A stretch of 64,000 nt of DNA from Planctomycetota bacterium (GTDB taxonomy: Bacteria > Planctomycetota > UBA1135 > UBA2386), in assembly GCA_016235155.1 (NCBI GenBank), contig JACRLW010000025.1, forward strand, positions 46,076-110,075. The letters run 5' to 3'. Shown piece after piece: positions 1-8,860 of this stretch (the first letter of the stretch is position 1; each line of letters starts with the position of its first letter). Below the pieces are notes generated by a model. That model was not told the origin of the DNA. It did not search any database and saw only the letters and a list, made by a program, of their open reading frames with translations. The position numbers were made by a program, and so were the translations under genes.

Positions 1-434
1 CCCTCATGCTCGGCAACGCCGGCAGCGACCGCAGCTACCGCTTTCTCGGCGTTCCCGACGGACACCATTCCATCTCGCACCACGGCAAGGACCCGAACAA
101 GCTCGCCGCGATCCGGAAGATCAACCGCTTCCACGTCGAGGAGTTCGCGCGCTTCCTGTCGCGCTTGCAGTCGACGACGGAGCAGGACGGCGACCTGCTG
201 CGCCACGCCGCGATCGTCTACGGCTGCGGCATCGGCGACGGCGACCGTCACAACCACGACGACCTGCCGATGCTGCTCGCCGGTCGAGCCGCCGGGGCGC
301 TGACACCGCGCGGCCACGTGCGCTTCGCGACGGAGACGCCGGCCGCGAACCTCTACCTCACGATCCTGCGGGCGCTCGGCGTCGAACACGCTGCCTTCGC
401 GGACAGCACGGGCACGCTGGGCGAGATCGCGTGA
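1..434 (+). CDS. DUF1552 family protein, C-terminal part (cut by left edge)
   Basis: The reading frame is open from the first bases and stops at TGA 432-434, so only the last 143 or so codons are here and the start lies off the left edge. The visible part has the family's C-terminal signature: a stretch about H-S-I-S-H-H, then RHNHDDLPMLLAGR about 60 residues before the end, then NLYLTILRALGV and a closing DSTGTL. These are typical of DUF1552 proteins, secreted proteins that are multiplied in Planctomycetes, usually beside a DUF1592/DUF1588 cytochrome-like gene. The family's biochemical role is not established. The next gene starts 13 bp downstream on the same strand, so the two may be cotranscribed. 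The family call is from pattern recognition of the conserved tail. Confidence 0.8.
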   Translation, partial: LMLGNAGSDRSYRFLGVPDGHHSISHHGKDPNKLAAIRKINRFHVEEFARFLSRLQSTTEQDGDLLRHAAIVYGCGIGDGDRHNHDDLPMLLAGRAAGALTPRGHVRFATETPAANLYLTILRALGVEHAAFADSTGTLGEIA

Positions 435-447
435 CGCACCGGCGCCG

Positions 448-1128
448 ATGAGCACGATCGCGATCCTGGTCGGTCCCCTCGCCGGGTACTTCGGGGACGG
501 CGTGCGCGCCGCGGCGCGCGAGAACGGTGAGGCCCCGCCCGACGACGACGCGCTGCGCGCGAGCGTCGTCGCCTGGCGCGAGTGGATCAGCGAGGGGCTC
601 GAACGCGAAGGACTCCTGCTGCGCCCGCTCGTCTGGGACGAGAGCACGCCGCCCGATCCCGGCCACGCGCTCCTGCTCCCTGCGCTGCAGGCGCTCAAGC
701 TCTTCCTCTCTCACGGCGGTTCGGCGTCGTGTCCCCCCGAACTCCCTCCCGACCCCGAACTCGATCCGGCCTGGGTGGCCCTGGCGGAATCCGACTTCGC
801 CGACACGTCCTACGACCAGCTCCTCGTTCCCGAGTTGTGGTTGCCGGCCGCGTTCGACTTCACGTTCGCGTGTCCGTTGCCCGACGGCCACGAAGTGCAA
901 GCCGGTTCCGTCGACGCCCTGCTCGCCCAGTGCGCGGCGTTGCGCGAACGCTTGTTCGCGGCGACGCCGATCGACGCGGCGATGTGGGCGGAGGCGCCGC
1001 CGTCGGGTGCCGGGGTGCGCGCCCTTGCACGGCACGCGGCAGGTCGCATCGAGCGTGCCGCGTCGAGCGCGGCGGCGTCACGCGTGCCGATGCTCCTGTG
1101 CGCGGCGCCGATCAGCCGGCTTTCTTGA
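448..1128 (+). CDS. hypothetical protein, 226 aa
   Basis: This open frame starts at ATG 448, 13 bp after the DUF1552 stop, and runs to 1128 with codon use like its neighbours. It has no signal peptide or membrane segment. The middle is rich in Asp, Pro and aromatic residues (for example ESDFADTSYDQLL and LPAAFDFTFACPLPDG), and the C-terminal 40 residues are Ala/Arg rich. I do not recognise a family. Its last 17 bp overlap tail-to-tail with the TraB-family gene on the other strand. The tight spacing after the DUF1552 gene suggests an operon. It could encode a small helper protein of the DUF1552 unit, but nothing in the sequence shows this. Confidence 0.55.
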   Translation: MSTIAILVGPLAGYFGDGVRAAARENGEAPPDDDALRASVVAWREWISEGLEREGLLLRPLVWDESTPPDPGHALLLPALQALKLFLSHGGSASCPPELPPDPELDPAWVALAESDFADTSYDQLLVPELWLPAAFDFTFACPLPDGHEVQAGSVDALLAQCAALRERLFAATPIDAAMWAEAPPSGAGVRALARHAAGRIERAASSAAASRVPMLLCAAPISRLS

Positions 1129-2146
1129 AGCTCGCGCGCCGAGCGCGAAGCGCGTCGATCCGCTCCTGTAGCGACTTCACCTCGCTCTCGAGCGTCTCGA
1201 TCTCCTCGTCGAGGTTGGCGGGACTCTCGGGGACGCGGGTCACCGCAAAGCCCTGCTCGCGCAGCAGCTTGACCAGGCCGGTGTTGCCGAACGCGTGCGC
1301 GGCGCCGACGGCGAAGAACCAGCAACGTTGCGGTTGCTCGCGCAGCTTCACCGCGATGCGGTCCGCCATGCGGTGGTTGCGATCGTGGAGCAAGGCCTTC
1401 TCGATGCGCTTGCTCAGCTCGCTGTCGTCGTCGGCCTCGTTCATCAGCGCCTCGAGCTGCGCACCGGAGCCGTCTACGTACGACTTGATCAACTCCTCGT
1501 AGAGGTCGCGGCCCTTCGCCTTGAAGTCCTCCACCTGGTCGATCGCCTTGCGCAGCATCTCGCCCTGCTCGAGGTCGGTCAGGCCGTCGAAGACGCCCAT
1601 CTGCTCCTCGATCGTCTCGAGTCCGCCGACCTCCTTGTCGTCGTCCTCTGCGCGCTGGTAGAGCTGCAGGTCGAGCGCCTTGCCCATGGCGATCTCCGTG
1701 AGGTGGTCGAACAACGCGACCTGCGACGCGATGACCCACGGCTTCATCCGCTCCATCGGCGCGAGCGGCATCTCGCGCGCGGCGAAGAAGGCCTCGAGCT
1801 TCGCATGCACCTCTTCGGGAAGGACCGTCTTCAGCGTCTTGCCGCGCGGCAGCATCATCCCCTTGGTCGCGGCACTGAGCAGTTTCATGTCCATCGCGAG
1901 CTCGGTGTAGAGCGCGTCGCAGCGCTCGATCGCGGCCTCGACCTCGGCGTGCAGCGTGGTCACCCGCTCGTCGGGCAGGTGGATCGTGCCGAACAGGAAC
2001 GACGGGGTCTCGCCGTCGATCCGCCACAGGAAGGGTCGCTCGGGGGGCTTGGGCTCGACGTCCTGTGCGCGCGGGGGAATGACGAGCAGCGCGAGCGCGG
2101 CGATCGTCGTTGCGATGAGCTGGGCGAAGCGTGAGGAGCGGTTCAT
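1112..2146 (-). CDS. TraB/GumN family protein, exported
   Basis: A 344-residue protein with an N-terminal signal sequence (residues 1-28, hydrophobic core IATTIAALALLVI, cleavage plausible after the RAQ triplet). The family hallmark LFGTIHLPDERV follows at about residues 51-62 (G-T-I-H at 53-56), and the matching late motif FAVGAAHAFG lies near residues 278-287, as in TraB/GumN proteins. Some members of this superfamily (Tiki-type) are metalloproteases in which the GTIH histidine is a likely metal ligand; the role of bacterial ones is mostly unknown. The last 35 residues look like a coiled coil (heptad-like EEIETLESEVKSLQERID). It is probably periplasmic. It is transcribed divergently from the glycosyltransferase at 2219, with about 70 bp between them. 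Confidence 0.85.
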   Translation of the reverse strand: MNRSSRFAQLIATTIAALALLVIPPRAQDVEPKPPERPFLWRIDGETPSFLFGTIHLPDERVTTLHAEVEAAIERCDALYTELAMDMKLLSAATKGMMLPRGKTLKTVLPEEVHAKLEAFFAAREMPLAPMERMKPWVIASQVALFDHLTEIAMGKALDLQLYQRAEDDDKEVGGLETIEEQMGVFDGLTDLEQGEMLRKAIDQVEDFKAKGRDLYEELIKSYVDGSGAQLEALMNEADDDSELSKRIEKALLHDRNHRMADRIAVKLREQPQRCWFFAVGAAHAFGNTGLVKLLREQGFAVTRVPESPANLDEEIETLESEVKSLQERIDALRARRASFKKAG

Positions 2147-2218
2147 GGCGGATGTGGGCGCGGACCCTACGCGCCTGCGAGCGTGCGCGCGAGGGCACCG
2201 CTATCCTCCGCCGCGCGG

Positions 2219-3865
2219 ATGACCGGCCAACCCAGCGACGACGCGACGACGCGTGGTGATCTCACGCTGGGCCCGAAGGCCGGAGAATCGTCGCGGGACG
2301 CGACGATTCGGGAGGCCGGAGGGCCCCAGCAAGAAGAGCGGGCGAGGCCGTCTTGGTCGTCGCGTCAGCGACGACGCATGCAACCCGGATGGGTTGCGGC
2401 CTCGGCCGCGATGGATTGGCAAGGAGCGCCGCACGCGTTGGCGCCCCTGTCGAAGCTGCGCCTTGGAAAGGACCTGGGCGTCCTGCGCTGGATCTTCGAG
2501 TTCGGCCGACATGCCGTCTTCCGCCTGCTGGACGGGATCGCTCGCGCGGCGCTGGCGATGCTCGGTTCGGGTGCTTCGCCGCGGCCGCCGGGCAAGGAGC
2601 CGCGTGCCGGCGGGCCGATCGCCTTCGTGCTCCCGGTGCTCCCCGATCTCTCGCACACCTTCGTCTACCGCGAAGTCGAGGCGATCCTCGCCCTCGCTCC
2701 CGACGCGCTCGTCGTCGTCCTCGAGCACGGGACGACGCGCGTCGTGCATCCCGAGGCGGCACGCCTCCTGCCGCGCGCGCGCTACGTGCCGGCGCGCGGC
2801 GTGGTCGCGCGCGCGTGCGGGTTGTTCGTCCGGTTCGCGACGTCGCCACGCCGCGTGCGCGCGCTCGCCGCGCTCTATCGCGACGGACCCGGCGGCGCCG
2901 CCGCGGCCCTGCTCGGCAAGCTGCCCCTGCGCGAGGCCCGCCATCCCGGCCGCGCCTTCGAACTCGCCGCGCTGCTCGCCCCGTTGAGGCCCGCGCAGAT
3001 CCACGTCTACGGGTCCACCTGGTCCGCGAACGTCGCACTCGGCGCCGCCGTCCTGCTCGACGTGCCGCTGAGCATCTCGAGCTACGTCGACTTCGAGTTC
3101 GACTACGCGCACAAGCTGCTCGCGACCAAGTTCGAACACGCCCGCTTCTTCCGCGTCTGCACGCGCGACTGCCGCAGGCGCCTCGCACGGATGCTCGCGC
3201 GCGAGGACCTCGCGACAAACGACATCCGCGTGCCGATCCTGCACTGGGGCATCGACGCGGCGCGCCTGCGCGCACGATCGCCGGCGCCGCCGCCTCGTCT
3301 CGCGCGCGAGAACCTCCGCTTGATCAGTGCTTGCCGCGTCGTGCGGAAGAAGGGCCTCCACCTCGTCCCGCCGCTGCTCGCCGCGCTCGTGCGCGACGGA
3401 ATCGACGCGCGCTGGACGCTCGCCGGCGACGGTCCCGAACTCGCGCGCGTGAAGTCGCTCGCCCACGAGCACGGCGTCGAAGCGCGCTGCACGTTTGCAG
3501 GCCCGTTGCCCAACGACGCGCTTCTCGCAGCCATCGAGTCGAACGACATCGCGCTGCTCCCCTGCGTCGAGACCGACGACGGCGAACGCGACGGCATCCC
3601 CGTCTTTCTGATCGAGGCGATGGCGCTCGGCCGCTGCGTCGTGAGCACCTGCGTCTCGGGCATTCCCGAGCTGATCGAGGACGGCGCGAACGGCTGGCTC
3701 GCGTCCGCCGAGCCCGGCGCTCTCGCCGCGCGCATCGGCTCGATCCTCGCCGACCCCGTCGCCGCGCGCGCGATCGCCGAACACGGACGCGATTCCGCGC
3801 TCGCGACGGAGGACAGCGCGGCGAGCGCTGCGGCCCTGCTCACGCGCCTGCGTGCCGCGCCATGA
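2219..3865 (+). CDS. glycosyltransferase family 4
   Basis: A GT4/GT-B glycosyltransferase that would transfer a sugar from an NDP-sugar at the cytoplasmic face of the membrane; donor and acceptor are unknown. The recognisable fold begins near residue 130 (IAFVLPVLPDLSHTFVYRE). The C-terminal nucleotide-binding half shows AGDGPEL and the E-x7-E type donor loop IPVFLIEAMALGR near residue 465, followed by IPELIEDGANG. The start is uncertain. ATG 2219 gives 548 residues, but its first 64 codons lie over a dense hairpin cluster and encode low-complexity Arg/Ser/Gly/Glu sequence. ATG 2411, in the same frame just after the hairpins, gives 484 residues and may be the real start. The stop overlaps the next gene's start by 4 bp (ATGA 3862-3865), so the pair is translationally coupled. 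Confidence 0.85.
   Translation: MTGQPSDDATTRGDLTLGPKAGESSRDATIREAGGPQQEERARPSWSSRQRRRMQPGWVAASAAMDWQGAPHALAPLSKLRLGKDLGVLRWIFEFGRHAVFRLLDGIARAALAMLGSGASPRPPGKEPRAGGPIAFVLPVLPDLSHTFVYREVEAILALAPDALVVVLEHGTTRVVHPEAARLLPRARYVPARGVVARACGLFVRFATSPRRVRALAALYRDGPGGAAAALLGKLPLREARHPGRAFELAALLAPLRPAQIHVYGSTWSANVALGAAVLLDVPLSISSYVDFEFDYAHKLLATKFEHARFFRVCTRDCRRRLARMLAREDLATNDIRVPILHWGIDAARLRARSPAPPPRLARENLRLISACRVVRKKGLHLVPPLLAALVRDGIDARWTLAGDGPELARVKSLAHEHGVEARCTFAGPLPNDALLAAIESNDIALLPCVETDDGERDGIPVFLIEAMALGRCVVSTCVSGIPELIEDGANGWLASAEPGALAARIGSILADPVAARAIAEHGRDSALATEDSAASAAALLTRLRAAP
2269..2397. repeat. cluster of inverted repeats (hairpin-rich element)
   Basis: Several perfect inverted repeats lie within 130 bp. 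An 11-bp stem with a 3-nt loop has arms 2285-2295 and 2299-2309. An 8-bp stem with a 4-nt loop has arms 2356-2363 and 2368-2375. A 7-bp stem with a 4-nt loop has arms 2380-2386 and 2391-2397. The first hairpin is flanked by two copies of AGGCCGGAG (2277-2285 and 2313-2321) and two of GGGCCC (2269-2274 and 2321-2326). The cluster lies at the beginning of a glycosyltransferase reading frame whose translation there is low complexity. It resembles a dispersed REP-like element or a structured leader RNA; I cannot tell which. Confidence 0.6.
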
Positions 3866-5172
3866 AACTCGTCTTCGTCATCCACCAGTACTTCCCCCAG
3901 TGCCACTCCGGCACCGAGCAGTACTGCCGTGCGGTCGCGCGCGAGGCGACGCGGCGCGGTCACGAGGTGACCATCCTCGCGCTCGATCCGTGGGTCTGGC
4001 GCGACGACCCGCCGCTCTGGCTGCGCGACGAACCCTACGAGGGACTGAGCACTCTGCGCCTGCGGCACTGGGAGGGGCTGTCCGCGAACGACGTGCTCCT
4101 CGACGGCCACAACCCGATCGTCGCGCACAAGGTCGCGGACGTGCTCGCGGACGTGCGCCCCGACGCGGTGCACGTGTTCCACCTGCGACGGCTCGGCGCG
4201 GACCTGATCGACGCGGCGCGCGCTCATGCGAGGCGCGTGGTGGTGAGCCTCACCGACTTCTGGTTCCTCTGCCCGCGCTTCACGCTGCAGAAGCGCGACG
4301 GTTCGCTCTGCGAGGGTCCGCCCGACGGCGGGCTCGGTTGCCTCCGCTGCGAGTTCGAGGACCTGGCACCGATGGCCGACGACCCGGCGATCGCGGGAGC
4401 GCTGCGCGCCGTCGCTGCGGGCGTCGATCACAGCCCACATCGACGCGATCCCGCCGCGCGCGCGATCGCGGTGTTGCGTCGCAAGAACGAACTGCTCGCG
4501 CGCCTCCTGCGCGCACACGCCGTGATCGCTCCGTCGCGCTTCCTCGCCGCGATGTTCCAGAAGAACGGCTTCCCCGCCGAGCGCCTGCAGGTCCTCCCCT
4601 ACGGCCTCGAACCCGGCCGCGTGCAGCGCTTGCCCGTCACGCGCCCGCGCCGTCCCTTGTCCGTCGGCTTCGCCGGCGTGCTCTCGCCGTGGAAGGCGCC
4701 GCACGTGCTCGTGCGCGCCGCGCTGCGCGTGCGCGGTGAGTTGCGCGTCGCGATCCACGGCCGCACCGAGGAGGGCATGTTCCAGGCCTACATCGACGCG
4801 ATGCGGCGCGACGCCGCCTCCGATCCGCGCATCAGCTTCCCCGGCGCCTTCGACCAGACGCGCGTGAGCGAAGTGATGGCCGGGCTCGACCTGCTGGTCG
4901 TGCCCTCGCTCTGGTACGAGAACACGCCCTTCGTCGTGCTCGAGGCCTTCGCGGCCGGCGTGCCCGTCGCGGTCTCCGCGCTCGGCGGCCTGACCGAGGT
5001 CGTCGATCCCGGAGTCAACGGTTTCACGTTCCCGGCCGGCGACGTCGATGCGCTCGCCGCCTTGCTGCAGCGCCTCGTCGACGACGCGTCGCCGCTCGCG
5101 GGCCTGCACCCCACGACCGTGAGTTCGATCGCGAGCAACGTCGAGGTCTTCGAGCCGCTGTGGCGGGGCTGA
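3862..5172 (+). CDS. glycosyltransferase family 4
   Basis: A 436-residue GT-B glycosyltransferase, complete from its first residues (MKLVFVIHQYFP, then the glycine-rich acceptor-side motif SGTEQYCRAVA). A central segment carries a Cys-rich stretch (WFLCPRFTLQ, then GCLRCEF near residues 133-167), as seen in a subgroup of GT4 enzymes. The donor-binding half has VGFAGVLSPWKAPHVLV and, near residue 360, the EX7E-type motif TPFVVLEAFAAGVPV. It starts at ATG 3862, inside the stop codon of the preceding glycosyltransferase, so both should be made together, probably acting in sequence on one glycan. No membrane segment is visible. Sugar specificity cannot be read from the sequence. Confidence 0.9.
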   Translation: MKLVFVIHQYFPQCHSGTEQYCRAVAREATRRGHEVTILALDPWVWRDDPPLWLRDEPYEGLSTLRLRHWEGLSANDVLLDGHNPIVAHKVADVLADVRPDAVHVFHLRRLGADLIDAARAHARRVVVSLTDFWFLCPRFTLQKRDGSLCEGPPDGGLGCLRCEFEDLAPMADDPAIAGALRAVAAGVDHSPHRRDPAARAIAVLRRKNELLARLLRAHAVIAPSRFLAAMFQKNGFPAERLQVLPYGLEPGRVQRLPVTRPRRPLSVGFAGVLSPWKAPHVLVRAALRVRGELRVAIHGRTEEGMFQAYIDAMRRDAASDPRISFPGAFDQTRVSEVMAGLDLLVVPSLWYENTPFVVLEAFAAGVPVAVSALGGLTEVVDPGVNGFTFPAGDVDALAALLQRLVDDASPLAGLHPTTVSSIASNVEVFEPLWRG

Positions 5173-5177
5173 AGGCG

Positions 5178-5774
5178 TCAGCGCGACCCGACTTCGATCA
5201 CAGCCCCCGCCGCGACGAACTCGCTCTCGGGTTCGCCGGCCGCGGTCGCCCGCACGACCGTGACGCCGCCGGCTCCGAGGACGCGACCGCCGATCATCAC
5301 GCGGCTCTGGATCGCGGCGCCCGCCGAGGTCCCGCCGACGGCGCCGCCGCGGGCGAGCAGTGCCTTGATCTCCGTCTCGACGCGCGTGCCGGCGTAGACC
5401 TCGGCGAGGCGCTTCTGGTCGCCGCCGCCGAACCAGACCGCGGTGGCGGAACGCAGGGGCGCGACGAAGTCCGCCGCGTCGGCCTCCGCGCGATCACGCG
5501 AATGGAGAACGACGACCTCGGCGACGCCCCGCTCGCGCCAGCGCGCGACCTGGCGCTCGAGCGCCTCGGGCTCCTCCGCCGTGCGGCTCGCGCCGGGGAT
5601 CAGCACGAGTCTTGCGTCCCCGCCTCCGGCGTCCCGCACGAACTCGGCGAGCAACTCGGGCGCGAGCGTGCCTCCGCCGCAGACCCACAACACGCCGGGT
5701 CGCGGATCCGGACTGCTCGCCGGCGGCGACGCGCACCCGAAAAGAAGCAACAAGGCGACGAGGGGCCTTCGCAT
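5178..5774 (-). CDS. S51/cyanophycinase-like lipoprotein, internally shortened
   Basis: A 198-residue protein starting at ATG 5774 with a lipoprotein signal (LLLLFGC, modified Cys at about residue 14). It then follows the cyanophycinase/peptidase E fold: GVLWVCGGG, a VLIPGASR strand, the WFGGGDQKRL motif, and the nucleophile elbow GTSAGAA. Peptidases of family S51 normally have a further 80-100 residues carrying the DQHF-type histidine and a GLGIDE motif before a final V-x-G-x-G-x-V strand. Here the chain goes almost directly from GTSAGAAIQSRVMIGGR to VLGAGGVTVV and stops. The frame stays open, so this looks like a clean in-frame internal deletion. The catalytic histidine appears to be missing and activity is doubtful. 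It is divergent from the HtrA-like gene across about 114 bp. Confidence 0.75.
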   Translation of the reverse strand: MRRPLVALLLLFGCASPPASSPDPRPGVLWVCGGGTLAPELLAEFVRDAGGGDARLVLIPGASRTAEEPEALERQVARWRERGVAEVVVLHSRDRAEADAADFVAPLRSATAVWFGGGDQKRLAEVYAGTRVETEIKALLARGGAVGGTSAGAAIQSRVMIGGRVLGAGGVTVVRATAAGEPESEFVAAGAVIEVGSR

Positions 5775-5888
5775 GGCGATCTCCGGGATCGTGCTCACGG
5801 GGTCTCGAACCAGGCCGCGCACAGTAGCGAGCTCCAAGCGCGGGAGGCTCGCCGCCCGTTCTTCGTTTCGCGACACTCCGCTCCAGCG

Positions 5889-7304
5889 ATGACCGCCCAC
5901 CGATCCGTCCCCCTCGCGATCTGCCTCGCCCTCGGCGCTCCGCTCACAGCGCAGGGCCTCAAGCCGCCGACGCTCCTCGAGAACGCACCGGCCGAGGCCG
6001 ACGAGCTCGACATCCGCACGACTCCGGTCGTGCGCGCCGTGCAACGCGCCGCGGACTCCGTCGTGAGCATCTACGTGCTCGACGCCAACGCGCCGCGCGA
6101 CGACCAGGCGGTCGAGGGTCAAGGTTCGGGCGTGATCGTCGACGAGTCCGGCCTCGCGATCACCAACTGGCACGTCATCGGTCCGGTCGTCCTGCAACCC
6201 GGCCGTCACCGCGTGCAGGTGAGGCTCCGCGACGAGCGCCGCTTTGCCGCGGCGGTGTTGAGCAGTTCCGCCGAGCATGACCTGGCACTGCTCCAACTCG
6301 AACTCGGCGGCCAGAAGGTGAAGCCCGTCACCGCGGGACGCTCCGAGGGCCTGATGATCGGCGAGACGGTGGTCGCGATCGGCAACCCCGAGGGTCAGGC
6401 CAACACGGTGACCACGGGCGTGCTCTCGGCGATCGACCGCTTCATCTCCGTGCGCGCACCCGACGGCCAGGTGCGCCGCTACACGGGACTGCTGCAGACC
6501 GACGCGGCGATCAACCGCGGCAACAGCGGCGGTGCCCTCCTCGACATCACCGGCAAGCTGGTCGGCATCAACAACGCGATGGCGGTCGGCGTCGAGAACA
6601 TCGGCTTCGCCATCCCGGTCGACACCGTCAAGCGCGTGTTCCAGGACGTGCTGTTGAGCGCCGACAACCTCGCGAGCGTGTGGCTCGGCGCGCGCGTCGA
6701 GGACGTGAACGGCGTCGCCGTGATCACCGCGGTCGCGCCGGCGAGCCCCGCCGACCGCGCCGGTCTGCGGCGCGGCGATCGTCTGAGCAAGGTGCGCGGG
6801 CAGGACGTCCGCAGCGCCCTCGACTACGCGCGCGCCCTCGCCAGCGTGCGGCCGGGGCAGGACGTGTCGTTGAGCGTGACTCGCGACGGCGAACGCGCGC
6901 TCGAACTCAGCGCCCGTGCGATGAGCAACGCCGAGCGCGAGATCCTCGCGCGCACCGGCCTCGAACTCGAGACGGTCGACGAAGCGACCGACAAGGAGAT
7001 CGTCCGCAAGGCGACGCTGCTCTTCTACCAGGGTGCACGCCGCGGCCGCGTGCCGAGCCTCGGCACCGTGTTGCGCGTGCGCGAGGCGCACCAGGACAGC
7101 CCGGCGCAGGACCTCGGCTTCCAATCCGGCGACGTGATCGTCGCGGCGCGCGTGCCCGACTACTTCGGCTCGCGCAACGTCGCGCTGCGCAGCCTCGAGG
7201 AGTTCGCCGACGCCTCGCGCCAACTCGCCGGCAGCCGCTTGTTCCTCGTCGTCATGCGCGACGGCGAAGCGCTCGAGGGCGAGCTCGACGTCAAGCGGCT
7301 CTGA
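5889..7304 (+). CDS. HtrA/Deg-type serine protease with PDZ domain
   Basis: A 471-residue exported trypsin-fold protease. Residues 1-22 form a signal peptide ending LTAQ. The catalytic triad is complete: His95 in ITNWHVIG, Asp131 in AEHDLALLQ, and Ser213 in NRGNSGGALLD. A PDZ domain covers about residues 255-345 (VAPASPADRAGLRRGD). The C-terminal 85 residues hold a weaker second PDZ-like unit (SPAQDLGFQSGDVIVAA). Family members degrade or refold damaged envelope proteins in the periplasm, and the PDZ domains bind exposed C-termini. ATG 5889 is the start because the signal peptide follows directly. The gene ends 13 bp before the stop of the convergent gene at 7318. No closely linked sigma-E-like regulator is visible. 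Confidence 0.92.
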   Translation: MTAHRSVPLAICLALGAPLTAQGLKPPTLLENAPAEADELDIRTTPVVRAVQRAADSVVSIYVLDANAPRDDQAVEGQGSGVIVDESGLAITNWHVIGPVVLQPGRHRVQVRLRDERRFAAAVLSSSAEHDLALLQLELGGQKVKPVTAGRSEGLMIGETVVAIGNPEGQANTVTTGVLSAIDRFISVRAPDGQVRRYTGLLQTDAAINRGNSGGALLDITGKLVGINNAMAVGVENIGFAIPVDTVKRVFQDVLLSADNLASVWLGARVEDVNGVAVITAVAPASPADRAGLRRGDRLSKVRGQDVRSALDYARALASVRPGQDVSLSVTRDGERALELSARAMSNAEREILARTGLELETVDEATDKEIVRKATLLFYQGARRGRVPSLGTVLRVREAHQDSPAQDLGFQSGDVIVAARVPDYFGSRNVALRSLEEFADASRQLAGSRLFLVVMRDGEALEGELDVKRL

Positions 7305-7317
7305 GTCGCCGACTCGT

Positions 7318-8829
7318 TCAGCGAATCACCCACGCACAGCGGCCGACGATCGAGAAGCGCGTCGCGAGATCGTCCTGTTCCTGGTCGAGCACTCCGTCGA
7401 GCGCGCGACGCAAGCCGGTCCGCGCGAGCACGCGACGGCGCGCGGGGTCGCTCAGGCCGTCGAGCAGCAGCACCGCTTCCGCCGCGCCTTCGACGCGCAC
7501 GGGGTCGAAGCTCCCCCGCGCGCTGCGCATCACCGAGAGCGCGAGTCCGTCGCGGCCGTCGAGCAGGATCTCGAGCGCCGCGGACTCGACGCGGTCGAGG
7601 ACGTCTGCGAGTCCGCGCGACGGCCGCCGCTCGAGATGCAGGCGCAGGGCCGGCAGGAGGATCCCCGCCGTGAGCCAGAGCCGGTCGCGCACGACCTCGC
7701 CGCTGCGCGTCGCGCCCTCCCCGTAGCGGAAGGTCCGCATCGCCGGATCGAAACGCCGGACGATCTCCTCGGCGAGCGCGTCGCACGCCGCGCGCACCGG
7801 CGCGTGATCGACGTAGCGCAGCGAGGACTCGAGCTCGAAGAGCGGCCAGGCGTCGTCGCGAAGGCGGTCCTCGGTCCCCCGCCTCGGTTCGCGCGCCCGC
7901 ACGCGCGCGGCGAGCGACTGCACGATCGTGAGGACTTCGAGGAGCAGGTCGCGGTCGGCACAGGTCGCCGCGACGAGCAACGCACCGCTGGTCCACACGT
8001 GTCCGAGCTCGGGCAAGGCGTCGCGGTGGTCGCGCCCATGGCGGAAGGGCAGTCCACTGCGACGGTCGAGGTCGACGTCGACCAGGTGCCACGCGCACTC
8101 GCGCGCGCGCTCGAGCAGATCCTGGTCCCCGGTCGCGAGCGCGAGGCGAACGAAGGCCAGCGTGGTGTCGAACTCCTGGTTGGTCACGACGACCGGTTCC
8201 TTGCCGCGGAGGTAGTCGCCCCGGCCGCGCGATCCCGGTGCGCGCGGGAGCCTCGGCACGGTCGCAAGCAGTTCTTCGCGCAGGGCGCGCCCGCTGCCGT
8301 CGGCACGCGGCAGGACACCCTGCTCGCGCCAGACGCTCGCGGGGACGTCGACGCGCGCGCGCCGCGACGCGAGACCGGCCGACTCCGTCCGCAGCACCTC
8401 GCCCGCCTCGCGCGGCTCCGAACTCGTGGGTTCGGGCGCGAGCAGGAGTCGCCGCTCGCGCCGGTCGACCGTGCCGTCCGCCCAGGTCCAGACGCTGAGC
8501 GTGAGTTCGGCCGCGTCGTCGCCCGTGCGTTCGACGGCGAAGCGGCACAGCGGACCCTGCCCCGGATCCGCGGCGCGCACCCCGCCGAGCAGCAATCGGG
8601 TCGACCCGCTCGCACCGGTGAGCACGACCTCGATCCAGATCCGCTCGCCGATGCACGGCGCGTCGGGCGCGAGCAGGGACCACTGGAGCGAGGCGCCGCG
8701 GGCGCCGTCGACGCGCAGACCCCGCTCCAACACGCGCGCTTCGACCGGCAACCCGAAGCGCACCGGTCCCTGGCCCTCGACGACGACCGTCGCGACGAGC
8801 TGCGCGACGCACAAAGCGGTGGCGATCAC
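7318..8829 (-). CDS. exported protein of unknown function, 503 aa
   Basis: I chose GTG 8829 because it begins a signal-like stretch (IATALCVAQLVATVVVEGQG) and clears the upstream Nudix gene by 31 bp; an ATG at 8958 would overlap it by about 98 bp. Residues 25-170 look beta-rich and contain an Ig-like pattern (VWTWADGTVDRRERRLLLAPE). Residues 200-500 are helical with repeated W/L spacing, histidines and acidic residues (TNQEFDTTLAFVRLALATGD; GHVWTSGALLVAA), which suggests an alpha/alpha-toroid as in some glycoside hydrolases or lyases. I do not recognise a family and no catalytic pair is evident. It is the last gene of a leftward operon with glycan genes, so a role in sugar polymers is possible. 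Confidence 0.7.
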   Translation of the reverse strand: MIATALCVAQLVATVVVEGQGPVRFGLPVEARVLERGLRVDGARGASLQWSLLAPDAPCIGERIWIEVVLTGASGSTRLLLGGVRAADPGQGPLCRFAVERTGDDAAELTLSVWTWADGTVDRRERRLLLAPEPTSSEPREAGEVLRTESAGLASRRARVDVPASVWREQGVLPRADGSGRALREELLATVPRLPRAPGSRGRGDYLRGKEPVVVTNQEFDTTLAFVRLALATGDQDLLERARECAWHLVDVDLDRRSGLPFRHGRDHRDALPELGHVWTSGALLVAATCADRDLLLEVLTIVQSLAARVRAREPRRGTEDRLRDDAWPLFELESSLRYVDHAPVRAACDALAEEIVRRFDPAMRTFRYGEGATRSGEVVRDRLWLTAGILLPALRLHLERRPSRGLADVLDRVESAALEILLDGRDGLALSVMRSARGSFDPVRVEGAAEAVLLLDGLSDPARRRVLARTGLRRALDGVLDQEQDDLATRFSIVGRCAWVIR

Positions 8830-8860
8830 GGCGCGCTGGTGTGCGCGCGTGCCCCGGCGG

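Noticed and set aside
7303..7315. 5-bp stem with 3-nt loop between the convergent HtrA-like gene and the gene at 7318, as a bidirectional terminator
   Set aside because: The stem is too short and no T-run exists on either side.
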